Positions 17,206 to 27,400 of a stretch of DNA of 64,000 nt are shown here, piece by piece; position 1 is the first letter of the stretch; the number at the start of each line of letters is the position of its first letter. Location of the stretch: the NCBI GenBank assembly GCA_965221455.1, contig OZ244890.1, positions 372,001 through 436,000 on the forward strand, read 5' to 3'. A program made the translations under genes and the position numbers. The notes beneath the pieces were generated by a model. It did no database searches. It had not been told where the DNA came from and worked only from the letters and a program-made list of their open reading frames with translations. This DNA is from SMWN01 sp965221455 (GTDB taxonomy: Bacteria; Pseudomonadota; Gammaproteobacteria; Eutrophobiales; Eutrophobiaceae).

Positions 17206-18450
17206 ATGAATGAATTCAGCCATGTATTCCTTTTCGCGTTGATGCTCAGCGTTGCTGTGCAGTTGTTACTCGGCTGGAGACATATCAACCACGTCCGCAA
17301 GCACAGTGGAAAAGTACCTGATGCCTTTAAGGACAAGATTCTGCTGGAAGCACATCAAAAAGCTGCGAACTATACTCAGGCTAAAGTTAAAACAGGTTTT
17401 CTTGAAATATTGCCTGCAACCGTTTTTCTTTTGCTCTGGACATTTGGCGGAGCATTGCAAATGCTTGATGATGCTTTCCGCTCTCTGGAATTATCTGAAC
17501 TTTGGACCGGCACAATATTTTTACTCGCCGTCATTGGCATCATGTCGATTCTGGATTTGCCCATGTCCGCCTACCGCATTTTCGGTCTTGAACAAAAATT
17601 TGGTTTTAACAAAATGACCGTGCGTATTTTCATTATGGATATTATCAAGAATACTCTGCTGGGTTTACTGATAGGTACGCCATTACTGATCTTTGTGCTC
17701 TGGATTATGAATGTCTCCGGGAATTTATGGTGGCTCTACGTATGGATGACCTGGTTCGGTTTCAGCCTGTTTATGATGTGGGCTTATCCCGGCTTCATAG
17801 CGCCTTTATTCAATAAATTCAGGCCTCTGCAGGAAGGTGAATTAAAAACCCGTATTGAGAAGCTCCTTGAACGCAATGGTTTTACCAGTCAGGGCATATT
17901 TGTCATGGATGGTTCCACACGTTCAACACATGGTAATGCCTACTTTACCGGTCTTGGCGCGAACAAACGTATCGTCTTCTTCGACACTTTGATTGATGAA
18001 CTGTCCCATGATGAAATTGAGGCGGTTTTGGCTCATGAACTCGGACATTTTAAATGTCACCACATAAAAAAACGTATGGTGTTCATGGGCGCAGTGTCAC
18101 TTGCCGGACTTGCTATCCTTGGCTGGTTGATAGACTTACCCTGGTTCTATCAGGGATTGGGGATTTCAACGCCCTCAAATTATATGGCTTTATTGTTGTT
18201 TGTCATGATATCGCCCACATTCACTTTTATCCTGCAACCGTTTTTTTCATTCACTTCACGTAAACACGAATTTGAAGCAGATGATTTCGCCGCTGAACAG
18301 GCGCAAGCTGAACATTTAATTCATGCTCTGGTTAATCTTTACAAGGAAAACGCCAACACACTGACGCCCGATCCAGTATATTCGGCTTTTTACGACTCTC
18401 ATCCACCGGCACCCGTCAGAATCGCACATCTGTCCGAAAAACCTGCATGA
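17206..18450 (+). CDS. M48 family (Ste24/CAAX-type) membrane zinc metallopeptidase
   Basis: 414 aa. Several membrane segments (for example ~7-25, ~65-85, ~100-120, ~150-190) flank the catalytic helix with zinc motif HELGH in EAVLAHELGHFKCHHIKK (~280-297); a second zinc ligand lies in RKHEFEADDFAAE. An N-terminal M48_N part (QKFGFNKMTVRIFIMD) identifies the Ste24/CAAX protease 1 subgroup. Substrates in bacteria are not settled; membrane protein quality control is likely. Its stop overlaps the start of the cytochrome gene (ATGA), so both are probably one operon. Confidence 0.92.
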   Translation: MNEFSHVFLFALMLSVAVQLLLGWRHINHVRKHSGKVPDAFKDKILLEAHQKAANYTQAKVKTGFLEILPATVFLLLWTFGGALQMLDDAFRSLELSELWTGTIFLLAVIGIMSILDLPMSAYRIFGLEQKFGFNKMTVRIFIMDIIKNTLLGLLIGTPLLIFVLWIMNVSGNLWWLYVWMTWFGFSLFMMWAYPGFIAPLFNKFRPLQEGELKTRIEKLLERNGFTSQGIFVMDGSTRSTHGNAYFTGLGANKRIVFFDTLIDELSHDEIEAVLAHELGHFKCHHIKKRMVFMGAVSLAGLAILGWLIDLPWFYQGLGISTPSNYMALLLFVMISPTFTFILQPFFSFTSRKHEFEADDFAAEQAQAEHLIHALVNLYKENANTLTPDPVYSAFYDSHPPAPVRIAHLSEKPA

Positions 18451-18737
18451 CGGTCCGGCTCCAGATACTTCTCTGCTCATCACTGTTCATGGCACCGTTA
18501 GCATCGGCACAAGGGGAAAATATAACTCAAGGAAAAGAATTGCATCAGGAAAGTTGCGTAAAGTGCCACAAAGCGGATATTTATGAACGCCCCGAGAGAA
18601 AGGTAAAAACCATGAAGCACCTGCATTCACAAGTGTTATTTTGTGCGGTGAGTAATGATGTCGAATGGTTTGCTGAAGAAATCGACGATGTTACCGCCTA
18701 TCTTAATACGTTTTACTATCTGTTTGACATGAAATAA
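18447..18737 (+). CDS. Small periplasmic cytochrome c
   Basis: 96 aa. A signal peptide (~1-22, ending LASAQG) is followed by a single heme-binding CVKCH (~37-41), then YERPERKVKTMKHLHSQV and a tail VTAYLNTFYYLF. The pattern fits small monoheme cytochromes found next to Ste24-like proteases in gammaproteobacteria. An axial methionine is not obvious: M in KTMKH and the penultimate residues are candidates. The redox partner is unknown. It overlaps the upstream protease gene by 4 bp. Confidence 0.85.
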   Translation: MTVRLQILLCSSLFMAPLASAQGENITQGKELHQESCVKCHKADIYERPERKVKTMKHLHSQVLFCAVSNDVEWFAEEIDDVTAYLNTFYYLFDMK

Positions 18738-18759
18738 CCGCGACAAGGAGAGGAGTTGG

Positions 18760-18792
18760 GCAGGTGCTAAAGTTGAGTGACTGTGCACCTGC
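18760..18792. repeat. 8-bp inverted repeat after the cytochrome gene
   Basis: GCAGGTGC (18760-18767) and GCACCTGC (18785-18792) form a perfect inverted repeat with a 17-bp spacer, about 20 bp beyond the cytochrome stop. No T-run follows, so it is not a standard terminator. It may belong to the decayed insertion next to it. Confidence 0.5.
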
Positions 18793-18870
18793 AAAAGCTC
18801 TCTGTAGTGGTCTAATAAATCCGTACCAGGTGATAGGTGATGAAATCACATACTCATGGAGGTACGGCTC

Positions 18871-19021
18871 ATGACAAAAGAACGAAAACACTTTACACCT
18901 GAGTTTAAACAAGATGCTGCCTTGTCTGGTAGTAGACCAGGACTACAGCATCAAAGAAGCCTGTCCAGTTGAGCAATTAAGCACGCACTATCGTCAAAGT
19001 GACGGCGATGATTGTCAGTAG
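18871..19021 (+). pseudogene. IS3-family OrfA remnant
   Basis: After a GGAGG ribosome site, ATG at 18871 opens MTKERKHFTPEFKQDAA, the start of IS3-family transposase OrfA. A one-base-type frameshift follows; the next frame continues CLVVDQDYSIKEAC, as in the intact family, before diverging and stopping at 19021. No OrfB is present. This is a truncated, frameshifted insertion sequence at the left edge of the repeat field, different from the complete IS at 52.8-54.0 kb. Confidence 0.8.
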
Positions 19022-20510
19022 CCAGCAGGGCTTATCGCAACAGTCACCTCGTCATTCCTGCGGAAGCAGGAATCCAGGTGCTGATTGCAACTCGTCTGAA
19101 TTGCTTCGCTAAAGCTCTCCCCCTGCCAAGGGGGAGTACCCCGCAGGGGGAGGGGGTTGCAGGGGGGAGGGAATGACGACTTACAACATCACCACAAACA
19201 ATACGAACATTACCGCAACCGGCTTCCAGCATTCCATGTGACCGCCTGAAAGCATCAACCCCTGCCGTCATTGCGAGTAAAGCGAAGCAATCCAGTGAAC
19301 TTTAAAGATAAGCCAGGATACCTTGAGATATTTGAAGATATGCAAAATGCCATTGCCAGAGAAAAACAGATTAAAGCTGGCTCCCGCAAAAAGAAACCTG
19401 CCCTGATTGAAAAACATAACCCGAAATGGAACGATTTATATGAAGATATTGTTTAATCTGGATTGCTTCGCTTCGCTCGCAATGACGGGGGGAAACTCGT
19501 AATGACGGGGGGAAACTCGCAATGACGAGGGGAAGCTCGCAATAACGGGGAGACAGAACTTGCAATGACGGGAAAAAAATGACGATTTACAACATCACCA
19601 CAAACAATACAGACATTACCGCAACCAGCTTCCAGCATTCCATGTGACCGCCTGAAAGCATCAACCCCTGCCGTCATTGCGAGTAAAGCGAAGCAATCCA
19701 GTGAACTTTAAAGATAAGCCAGGATACCTTGAAATATTTGAAGATATGCAAAATGCCATTGCCAGAGAAAAATAAATTAAAGCTGACTCCCGCAAAAAGA
19801 AACCTGCCCTGATTGAAAAACACAATCCGGAATGGAACAATTTATATGAAGATATTGTTTAATCTGGATTGCTTCGCTTCGCTCGCAATGACGGGGGGAA
19901 ACTCGTAATGACGGGGGGAAACTCGCAATGACGAGGGGAAGCTCGCAATAACGGGGAGACAGAACTTGCAATGACGGGAAAAAAATGACGACTTACAACA
20001 TCACCACAAACAATACAGACATTACCGCAACCAGCTTCCAGCATTCCATGTGACCGCCTGAAAGCATCAACCCCTGCCGTCATTGCGAGCAAAGCGAAGC
20101 AATCCAGTAAACTTTAAAGATAAGTCAGGATACTTTGAAATATTTGAAGATATGCAAAATGCCATTGCCAGAGAAAAACAGATTAAAGCTGGCTCCCGCA
20201 AAAAGAAACTTGCCCTGATTGAAAAACATAACCCGAAATGGAACGATTTATAACATAACCCGAAATGGAACGATTTATATGAAGATATTGTTTAATCTGG
20301 ATTGCTTCGCTTCGCTCGCAATGACGGGGGGAAACTCGCAATGACGAGGGAGAGCTTGCAACGATGGGAAAAACTCGCAGTGGTGAGGAAGAAATTCGCT
20401 ATAATGGGAGAAAGATCGTGGTGGCGGGGAAAATGACGACTTACAACACCATTGCATAGCAACCCAACAGCCCACCACAAACAATACAGACATGACAGTA
20501 ATCAATTACT
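19022..20510. repeat. Repeat field, block 1: three ~406-bp units
   Basis: Each unit has four parts in order: a ~100-bp leader (CTTACAACATCACCACAAAC...); a 31-bp inverted repeat beginning CCGTCATTGCGAG (starts 19265, 19671, 20077); a GIY-YIG C-terminal fragment (~160 bp); the opposite repeat copy beginning CTGGATTGCTTCGC (first at 19458-19488, 30 of 31 bp complementary to its partner); then 20-bp echoes ending in CGCAATGACGGGG. The third unit has a 27-bp tandem duplication at its GIY-YIG end. The block opens at 19022 with an ATTCCTGC/GCAGGAAT hairpin (19047-19074) and a CCCCCT/AGGGGG-type repeat (19115-19155). Confidence 0.9.
19271..19456 (+). pseudogene. GIY-YIG endonuclease C-terminal fragment, unit 1
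   Basis: Open frame with YLEIFEDMQNAIAREKQIK and HNPKWNDLYEDIV, the second half of a small UvrC/YhbQ-like GIY-YIG nuclease. The GIY and YIG strands and the catalytic Arg are absent, so it cannot be an active enzyme. Eight copies exist. Four carry stops: AAATAA in units 2, 6 and 7, and a Trp-to-stop in unit 4. Unit 3 is ended early by its duplication. Confidence 0.8.
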
Positions 20511-20528
20511 GACCTTTCAGGAGATACA

Positions 20529-22235
20529 ATGAGAAACAAGGTTAATTTTGATACTTCCAATAAACCGTTTAGTGAGATTATCGGTAATAGCAAACAATAT
20601 ACTGTGCCGAAGTATCAGCGCGATTATTCGTGGGACGAAGAGCAATGGGACGAATTGTGGCAAGACATCCTGGCGATTCACCATGAAGTCCCGGAAGACC
20701 GGGAAGAGCATTATATGGGGTACCTGGTACTCCAAAAGCAGGAGATTAATCAATTCAAGATCATTGATGGACAACAACGACTCACGACCTTGTCGTTACT
20801 GATTTTGGCGTCTCTACAGATCCTGGAAGCAAGCGAGGCAGCAAAAGATCAAGAAAGATCCCGACTGATTAAAAGTAACTATATCAGCACAAAGAGCCCA
20901 AGCTCTCTTACGGAAACATTCAAATTAGAGCTTAATCGGAATAACGATGCGTATTACCGCAATGATCTGGCCAGTCTTTCGCGGCAGCCCAGACAAAGGA
21001 ATCTCAAAAAAACCGAACACCAAATGCGTAAAGCCAAGGAGTTTTATCAAAAGGAGATCAAAAAACTTGATTTTGATGAGCAAGGATTGAGTCTGTTCAT
21101 AGAAAATATTATTGCAAACTACCTGTTATTTACTGTTATCACAGTTGGTGATGATGTGAATGCTTACAAAATCTTTGAAACGCTCAATGCACGAGGTGTG
21201 CATTTATCGACTCCGGACTTGCTGAAAAACTACTTATTTTCGATTATTGATCCTGCCTATGATAATAAAAAAGATATAGAGACCCAGGAAGAGAAATGGA
21301 GCATCACTTTAGATAATTTAGGTAAAGAGGATTTTTCAAAATTTCTACGTTGTTTTTGGAATAGTCGTCACACGCTTGCGACGAAAACAAATTTGTTTAA
21401 AAAAATTAAAACCACCTATACAACACAGAATGAGGCAGTTGGGGTTTTGGATGATCTGCGGACTACCTCCTCTATTTATGCGGCATTGACAAAACAAGAT
21501 GATGATCAATGGCGGGATATATCTAACACCCGGAACAAAGAAAACATCACGCATTGTCTACTTGCGCTTGATGTTTTTAATATTGTCCAACCTTACCCTG
21601 TTTTATTATCTGCATATATGTCTTATTCAAAATCAGATTTTGCCCGCGTCTGTAAGTGGGTGCACGCGTTTTGTATTCGTTACCAGGTCATTTGTGGCTT
21701 GTCATCCAGAGATGTTGAAGGGTTATATAACCAGACTGCCAAGGCGATTTACGAAGGAAAATCAATTACAGAGATAAAACAAAAGCTGCAATCGATGCTG
21801 CCTGATGACGAGAAATTTAAGGACGCTTTTGCACAAAAAACCCTGCCAACTGCTCAAAACCAAAAGAAAGCACATTATCTGTTAGCAAGTATGGAAAATT
21901 ATCTCAGTCCCAAAAATCCAATTGGACTACAGACAGCATATAGCGTAGAGCACATTTTACCGAAAAGTGATGCCGACGATGACTACTGGCGAGCACAATT
22001 TTCTGATCAATTAGAACAGTATGTTTCCAGACTAGGCAACCTCACCTTGTTGAGCACACGCAATAATCGTGAAGCGAATCAATCAACATTTGAAGAAAAA
22101 AAAGCGATTTATCAATCCAGTAATCTAGGTTTGCTAAAGAAATTGTGTGAATATAGCCATTGGAATGCGGAAAGCGTCAATGATTACCAGGATTTTATGG
22201 CGAAACAGGCTATTAAAATATGGAAAATTGATTAA
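20529..22235 (+). CDS. DUF262/DUF1524 (GmrSD-like) putative restriction protein
   Basis: 568 aa. The N-terminal DUF262 domain shows VPKYQRDYSWDEEQWDELW (~25-43) and the IIDGQQRLTTLSLL nucleotide-handling motif (~78-91). The C-terminal DUF1524 HNH-like nuclease shows YSVEHILPKS (~475-485) and LGNLTLLSTRNNREANQS. Both halves occur in the type IV enzyme GmrSD and related systems that attack modified phage DNA, so an antiphage role is likely, though unproven here. It has a good ribosome site (AGGAGA, 6 bp before ATG). It stands alone inside the repeat field, flanked on both sides by altered copies of the unit leader sequence. Confidence 0.9.
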   Translation: MRNKVNFDTSNKPFSEIIGNSKQYTVPKYQRDYSWDEEQWDELWQDILAIHHEVPEDREEHYMGYLVLQKQEINQFKIIDGQQRLTTLSLLILASLQILEASEAAKDQERSRLIKSNYISTKSPSSLTETFKLELNRNNDAYYRNDLASLSRQPRQRNLKKTEHQMRKAKEFYQKEIKKLDFDEQGLSLFIENIIANYLLFTVITVGDDVNAYKIFETLNARGVHLSTPDLLKNYLFSIIDPAYDNKKDIETQEEKWSITLDNLGKEDFSKFLRCFWNSRHTLATKTNLFKKIKTTYTTQNEAVGVLDDLRTTSSIYAALTKQDDDQWRDISNTRNKENITHCLLALDVFNIVQPYPVLLSAYMSYSKSDFARVCKWVHAFCIRYQVICGLSSRDVEGLYNQTAKAIYEGKSITEIKQKLQSMLPDDEKFKDAFAQKTLPTAQNQKKAHYLLASMENYLSPKNPIGLQTAYSVEHILPKSDADDDYWRAQFSDQLEQYVSRLGNLTLLSTRNNREANQSTFEEKKAIYQSSNLGLLKKLCEYSHWNAESVNDYQDFMAKQAIKIWKID

Positions 22236-22747
22236 AAATAATATCCACTTGTAACACCATAAACATAAATAATACGAACATTACCGCAACCGGCTTCCAG
22301 CATTCCATGTGACCGCCTGAAAGCATCAACCCCTGCCGTCATTGCGAGCAAAGCGAAGCAATCCAGTGAACTTTAAAGATAAGCCAGGATACCTTGAGAT
22401 ATTTGAAGATATGCAAAATGCCATTGCCAGAGAAAAACAGATTAAAGCTGGCTCCCGCAAAAAGAAACTTGCCTTGATTGAAAAACATAACCCGAAATGA
22501 AACGATTTATATGAAGATATTGTTTAATCTGGATTGCTTCGCTTCGCTCGCAATGACGGGGGGAAACTCGTAATGACGGGGGGAAACTCGCAATGACGAG
22601 GGGAAGCTCGCAATAACGGGGAGACAGAACTTGCAATGACGGGAAAAAAATGACGACTTACAACATCACCACAAACAATACAGACATTACCGCAACCAGC
22701 TTCCAGCATTCCATGAGACCGCTTGAAAGCATCAACCCCTGCCGTCA

Positions 22748-22933
22748 TTGCGAGCAAAGCGAAGCAATCCAGTGAACTTTAAAGATAAGCCAGGATACCT
22801 TGAGATATTTGAAGATATGCAAAATGCCATTGCCAGAGAAAAACAGATTAAAGCTGGCTCCCGCAAAAAGAAACTTGCCTTGATTGAAAAACATAACCCG
22901 AAATGGAACGATTTATATGAAGATATTGTTTAA
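22748..22933 (+). pseudogene. GIY-YIG C-terminal fragment, unit 5
   Basis: Uninterrupted copy of the same ~60-codon tail as at 19271, ending HNPKWNDLYEDIV then TAA, directly followed by the CTGGATTGC repeat. It lacks the GIY-YIG core, so is presumed non-functional. Confidence 0.75.
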
Positions 22934-23925
22934 TCTGGATTGCTTCGCTTCGCTCGCAATGACGGGGGGAAACTCGTAATGACGGGGGGAAACTCGCAAT
23001 GACGAGGGGAAGCTCGCAATAACGGGGAGACAGAACTTGCAATGACGGGAAAAAAATGACGACTTACAACATCACCACAAACAATACAGACATTACCGCA
23101 ACCAGCTTCCAGCATTCCATGAGACCGCTTGAAAGCATCAACCCCTGCCGTCATTGCGAGCAAAGCGAAGCAATCCAGTGAACTTTAAAGATAAGCCAGG
23201 ATACCTTGAGATATTTGAAGATATGCAAAATGCCATTGCCAGAGAAAAATAAATTAAAGCTGGCTCCCGCAAAAAGAAACTTGCCCTGATTGAAAAACAT
23301 AACCCGAAATGGAACGATTTATATGAAGATATTGTTTAATCTGGATTGCTTCGCTTTGCTCGTAATGACGGGGGGAAACTCGCAATGACGAGGGGAAGCT
23401 CGCAATAACGGGGAGACAGAACTTGCAATGACGGGAAAAAAATGACGACTTACAACATCACCACAAACAATACAGACATTACCGCAACCAGCTTCCAGCA
23501 TTCCATGAGACCGCTTGAAAGCATCAACCCCTGCCGTCATTGCGAGCAAAGCGAAGCAATCCAGTGAACTTTAAAGATAAGCCAGGATACCTTGAGATAT
23601 TTGAAGATATGCAAAATGCCATTGCCAGAGAAAAATAAATTAAAGCTGGCTCCCGCAAAAAGAAACTTGCCCTGATTGAAAAACATAACCCGAAATGGAA
23701 CGATTTATATGAAGATATTGTTTAATCTGGATTGCTTCGCTTTGCTCGCAATGACGGGGGGAAACTCGCAATGACGAGGGGAAGCTCGCAATAACGGGGA
23801 GACAGAACTTGCAATGACGGGAAAAAAATGACGACTTACAACATCACCACAAACAATACAGACATTACCGCAACCAGCTTCCAGCATTCCATGTGACCGC
23901 CTGAAAGCATCAACCCCTGCCGTCA

Positions 23926-24111
23926 TTGCGAGCAAAGCGAAGCAATCCAGTGAACTTTAAAGATAAGCCAGGATACCTTGAGATATTTGAAGATATGCAA
24001 AATGCCATTGCCAGAGAAAAACAGATTAAAGCTGGCTCCCGCAAAAAGAAACTTGCCCTGATTGAAAAACATAACCCGAAATGGAACGATTTATATGAAG
24101 ATATTGTTTAA
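23926..24111 (+). pseudogene. GIY-YIG C-terminal fragment, unit 8
   Basis: Third uninterrupted copy of the tail. It differs from unit 1 by a few bases (KKKLALIEK in place of KKKPALIEK). Same flanks and same lack of the catalytic N-terminal half. Confidence 0.75.
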
Positions 24112-24431
24112 TCTGGATTGCTTCGCTTCGCTCGCAATGACGGGGGGAAACTCGCAATGACGGGGGGAAACTCGCAATGACGGGGGGAAACTCGCAATGA
24201 CGAGGGGAAGCTCGCAATGACGGGGGGACAGAACTTGCAATGACGGGAAAAAAATGACGACTTACACCATCACCACAAACAATACAGACATTACCGCAAC
24301 CGGCTTCCAGCATTCCATGTGACCGCCTGAAAGCATCAACCCCTGCCGTCATTGCGAGCAAAGCGAAGCAATCCAGTAAACTTTAAAGAAAAGCCTGTGC
24401 AGTGAGCATTTATTCTGTCCATGCAGCCACT

Positions 24432-27400
24432 CTACTGCAAGAGTGCCTCGATATTCGTCCTGACCGCATTGAACGAGGGATTGCCCGGAATGGTATCAAG
24501 CAGGCCTACCGTGTCGCGAATACCAAACAGGTAGCGGCCCAGCAAGAGTCCGTCACTCTGGTTGGGATCACCGCCGCTGCCATCCACGTCAAGACGACCG
24601 CTGGCGAAAGCTCCCGCAATATTCGTCGTGACCGCATTGAACGAGGGACTCCCCGGAATGGTATCAAGCAAGCCCGCCGCATCACGAATACCAAACAGGT
24701 AGCGGCCCAGCAAGAGTCCGTCACTCTGGTTGGGATCACCACCGCTGCCATCCACATCAAGACTCACCGCCGCTGTCTCCGTCACCGTCACGGTTACGGT
24801 GGCCGCCGTGACGGTACGATAGTTGGTGTCGGTACTGGTCACCGTATGCGTGAGTTGCACGGTCTCGTCGTCTGTATCAGCGTCTTCCACTCCCGTCACG
24901 GTGATGGTTTTGGCGGTATTCCAGTCGGTGGTGCCAAACATCAGTGAGGTGGGACTCACCGTCGCAGCAGCGGCATTAGAATGGGTCACGCTAATCGTCA
25001 CTGCTTCCGTCGGTGGGGTATTCAGGCGCAGCGTATACATGTCAGTCCCGCCACGCTCATGGACTGTCAGCGTCGTGGAACTCACAGCCACGCCCGGCGT
25101 GTCGTTATCATTCAAGGTCACAACGACGGGATCTATCGTCACGCCACTGGCATAGTCGGCATCTGTGCTTGTCGCCGTATGCGTGAGTTGCACGGTCTCG
25201 TGGTCCACATCAGCATCCTCAACACCGCTCACGGTCACTGTCTGGACACTGTTCCAGTTGTCTGTGGTAAATGTCAGTGAGGTGGCACTGAGGGTCACTG
25301 CAGTGGTATCGGGATTGCTCACGGTCAGCGTCACCGGCGCTGTCGGCTGTTTGGTCAACATCAGTGTATAGGTGCCACTGCCAGCTTCACCAACCGCCAG
25401 CGTGGTCGGACTCACGGTCACGCCCGCCGTCTCATCATCCACCGTCACCGCCACCGCACTTATCGTCACGGCAGCCCCTTCATAGCCAGGGTCGGTACTG
25501 GTCGCTGTATGCGTGAGTCGCACGGTCTCGTCGTCTGTATCAGCGTCTTCCACTCCCGTCACCGTGACGGTTTTGGCGGTATTCCAGTCGGTGGTGCTAA
25601 ACATCAGTGAGGTGGGACTCACCGTCGCAGCAGCAGCATTGGAATGGGTCACGCTAATCGTCACCGCCGCCATCGGTCGGGTATTCAAGCGCAGCGTATA
25701 CATGCCAGTCCCGCCACGCTCATTGACTGTCAGCGTGGTGGTACTCACGGTCACGCCCGGTGTGTCGTTATCATTCAAGGTCACAGCGACGGAGTCTATC
25801 GTCACGCCACTGGCATAGTCGGCATCTGTGCTTGTCGCCGTATGCGTGAGTTGCACGGTCTCGTGGTCCACATCAGCATCCTCAACACCGCTCACGGTCA
25901 CTGTCTGGACACTGTTCCAGTTGTCTGTGGTAAAGGTCAGTGAGGTGGCACTGAGGGTCACCGCACTGGCATCGGGATTGCTCACGGCAATCGTCACCGG
26001 CGCCGTCGGCAGGGTAGACAGGCTTAAGCGATACTCGCCGGTCTCACCTTCATTGACCGCCAGCACGTTCGGACTCACGGTCACGCCCGGCGTGTCGTTA
26101 TCCGTGACACCCACGGTCACGGACGGAGGGGTCAGCGCGGCATAGGTCGCATCGCTGCTGCGCACCGCATGGGCCAGTTGCACGCTCTCGTGGTTCGTAT
26201 CAGGGTCATCAACACCCATTACTGTCACCGTCTGCGGCATGTTCCAGTTGTCCGTGGTGAAGTCCAGGCTGGACGGGGTCGCCGGACTCACCGTCGCCAC
26301 ATCGGCATTGAACGTTTGCGGCAGAATGCTCACGGTCGCCGACGGTCGGGTCCCCAGTCGGATGTTATAGGTCGCCGTGCGCCCCTCAGTCACGGTCAAC
26401 GCGGTCGAACTCAGCGTAATACCCACCGTATCGTTATCTGTTATGGTGATGACTACGGGCCGCGGCGCCGCAAAGTTGAACGACTCAAATAGCAGCCTCA
26501 CCGTCTCATCATCTGCATCGTCATCCTCAACAGCGGTCACCGTTAGCGTCTGCGGCGCGTCCCAGTTGGTCATGGTAAATTCCAAGACGGTATCGGTCGG
26601 ACTGGACGAGGTAGACGGAGTCAGCGTCACACTTGTGTTTGATATGAAAATTCGCTCCAACCCTGTCGGTTCAATCGCCAACCTCACCGTAAGCTCGCCG
26701 CTCCCCCCCTCATTGAGCGCCAGCGCGGGCGGACTCACGACCACACCCTGCGCGTCGTTATCCCTGACACTCACGGTCACGGCGGGCGGGTTCACCGCGG
26801 CATAACCCGTATCGCTGCTGCTCAGCGCATGGCTCAGTTGCACGCTTTCGCTGGTCGTATTCGTGTCCTCAGCACCCGTCACGGTCACGGTTTGGGCGGC
26901 ATTCCAATTGACTGTGGTAAAGGTCAGTGGTGAGGTCACGGTCACCGCAGTATTGTCACTGGTCACGCTAATCGTCACAGCGTGCGTCGGTCGGTTATTC
27001 AAGCGCAGCGTATACTCACCGGTCCCGCCTTCCAAAACCGCCAGCGCGGTCGTACTCACGGTCACGCCCGGCGCGGCGTTATCCGTGACATTCACGGTCA
27101 CGGCGGGCGGGTTCACCGCAGCATAGCGCGTATCGCTGCTGCTCACCGCATGGCTCAGTCGCACACCGCTCTCGCTGGTCCTGTTATTGTCCTCGGCACC
27201 CATCACCGTCACCGTCTGCGCCTGATTCCAGTTATTCCTGGTAAAGGTCAGCGACGCGGTTGCGGTCACCGCCGAATTGTTACTGCTCACGCTAATCGTG
27301 ACCGCGTGCGTCGGTGAGGTATTCAAGCGCAGCGTATACTCGTTGGTCTCGCCTTCATTGACCGCCAGCATGGTCGTACTCACAATCACGTTGGCAGCGC

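Larger units (their letters stand above)
22250..24400. repeat. Repeat field, block 2: six units of 386-426 bp
   Basis: Continuation of block 1 after the DUF262 gene. CCGTCATTGCGAG starts lie at 22336, 22742, 23148, 23534, 23920 and 24346; the last unit is cut within its GIY-YIG part at the end of the neighbouring giant gene. Unit lengths differ in 20-bp steps (406, 406, 386, 386, 426), which equal one echo unit. Units are nearly identical, indicating recent tandem amplification. All are in the same orientation. Confidence 0.92.

Noticed and set aside
19265..24400. Possible CRISPR array because of regular direct repeats
   Set aside because: Units are ~400 bp, nearly identical throughout, with no short unique spacers and no cas genes.
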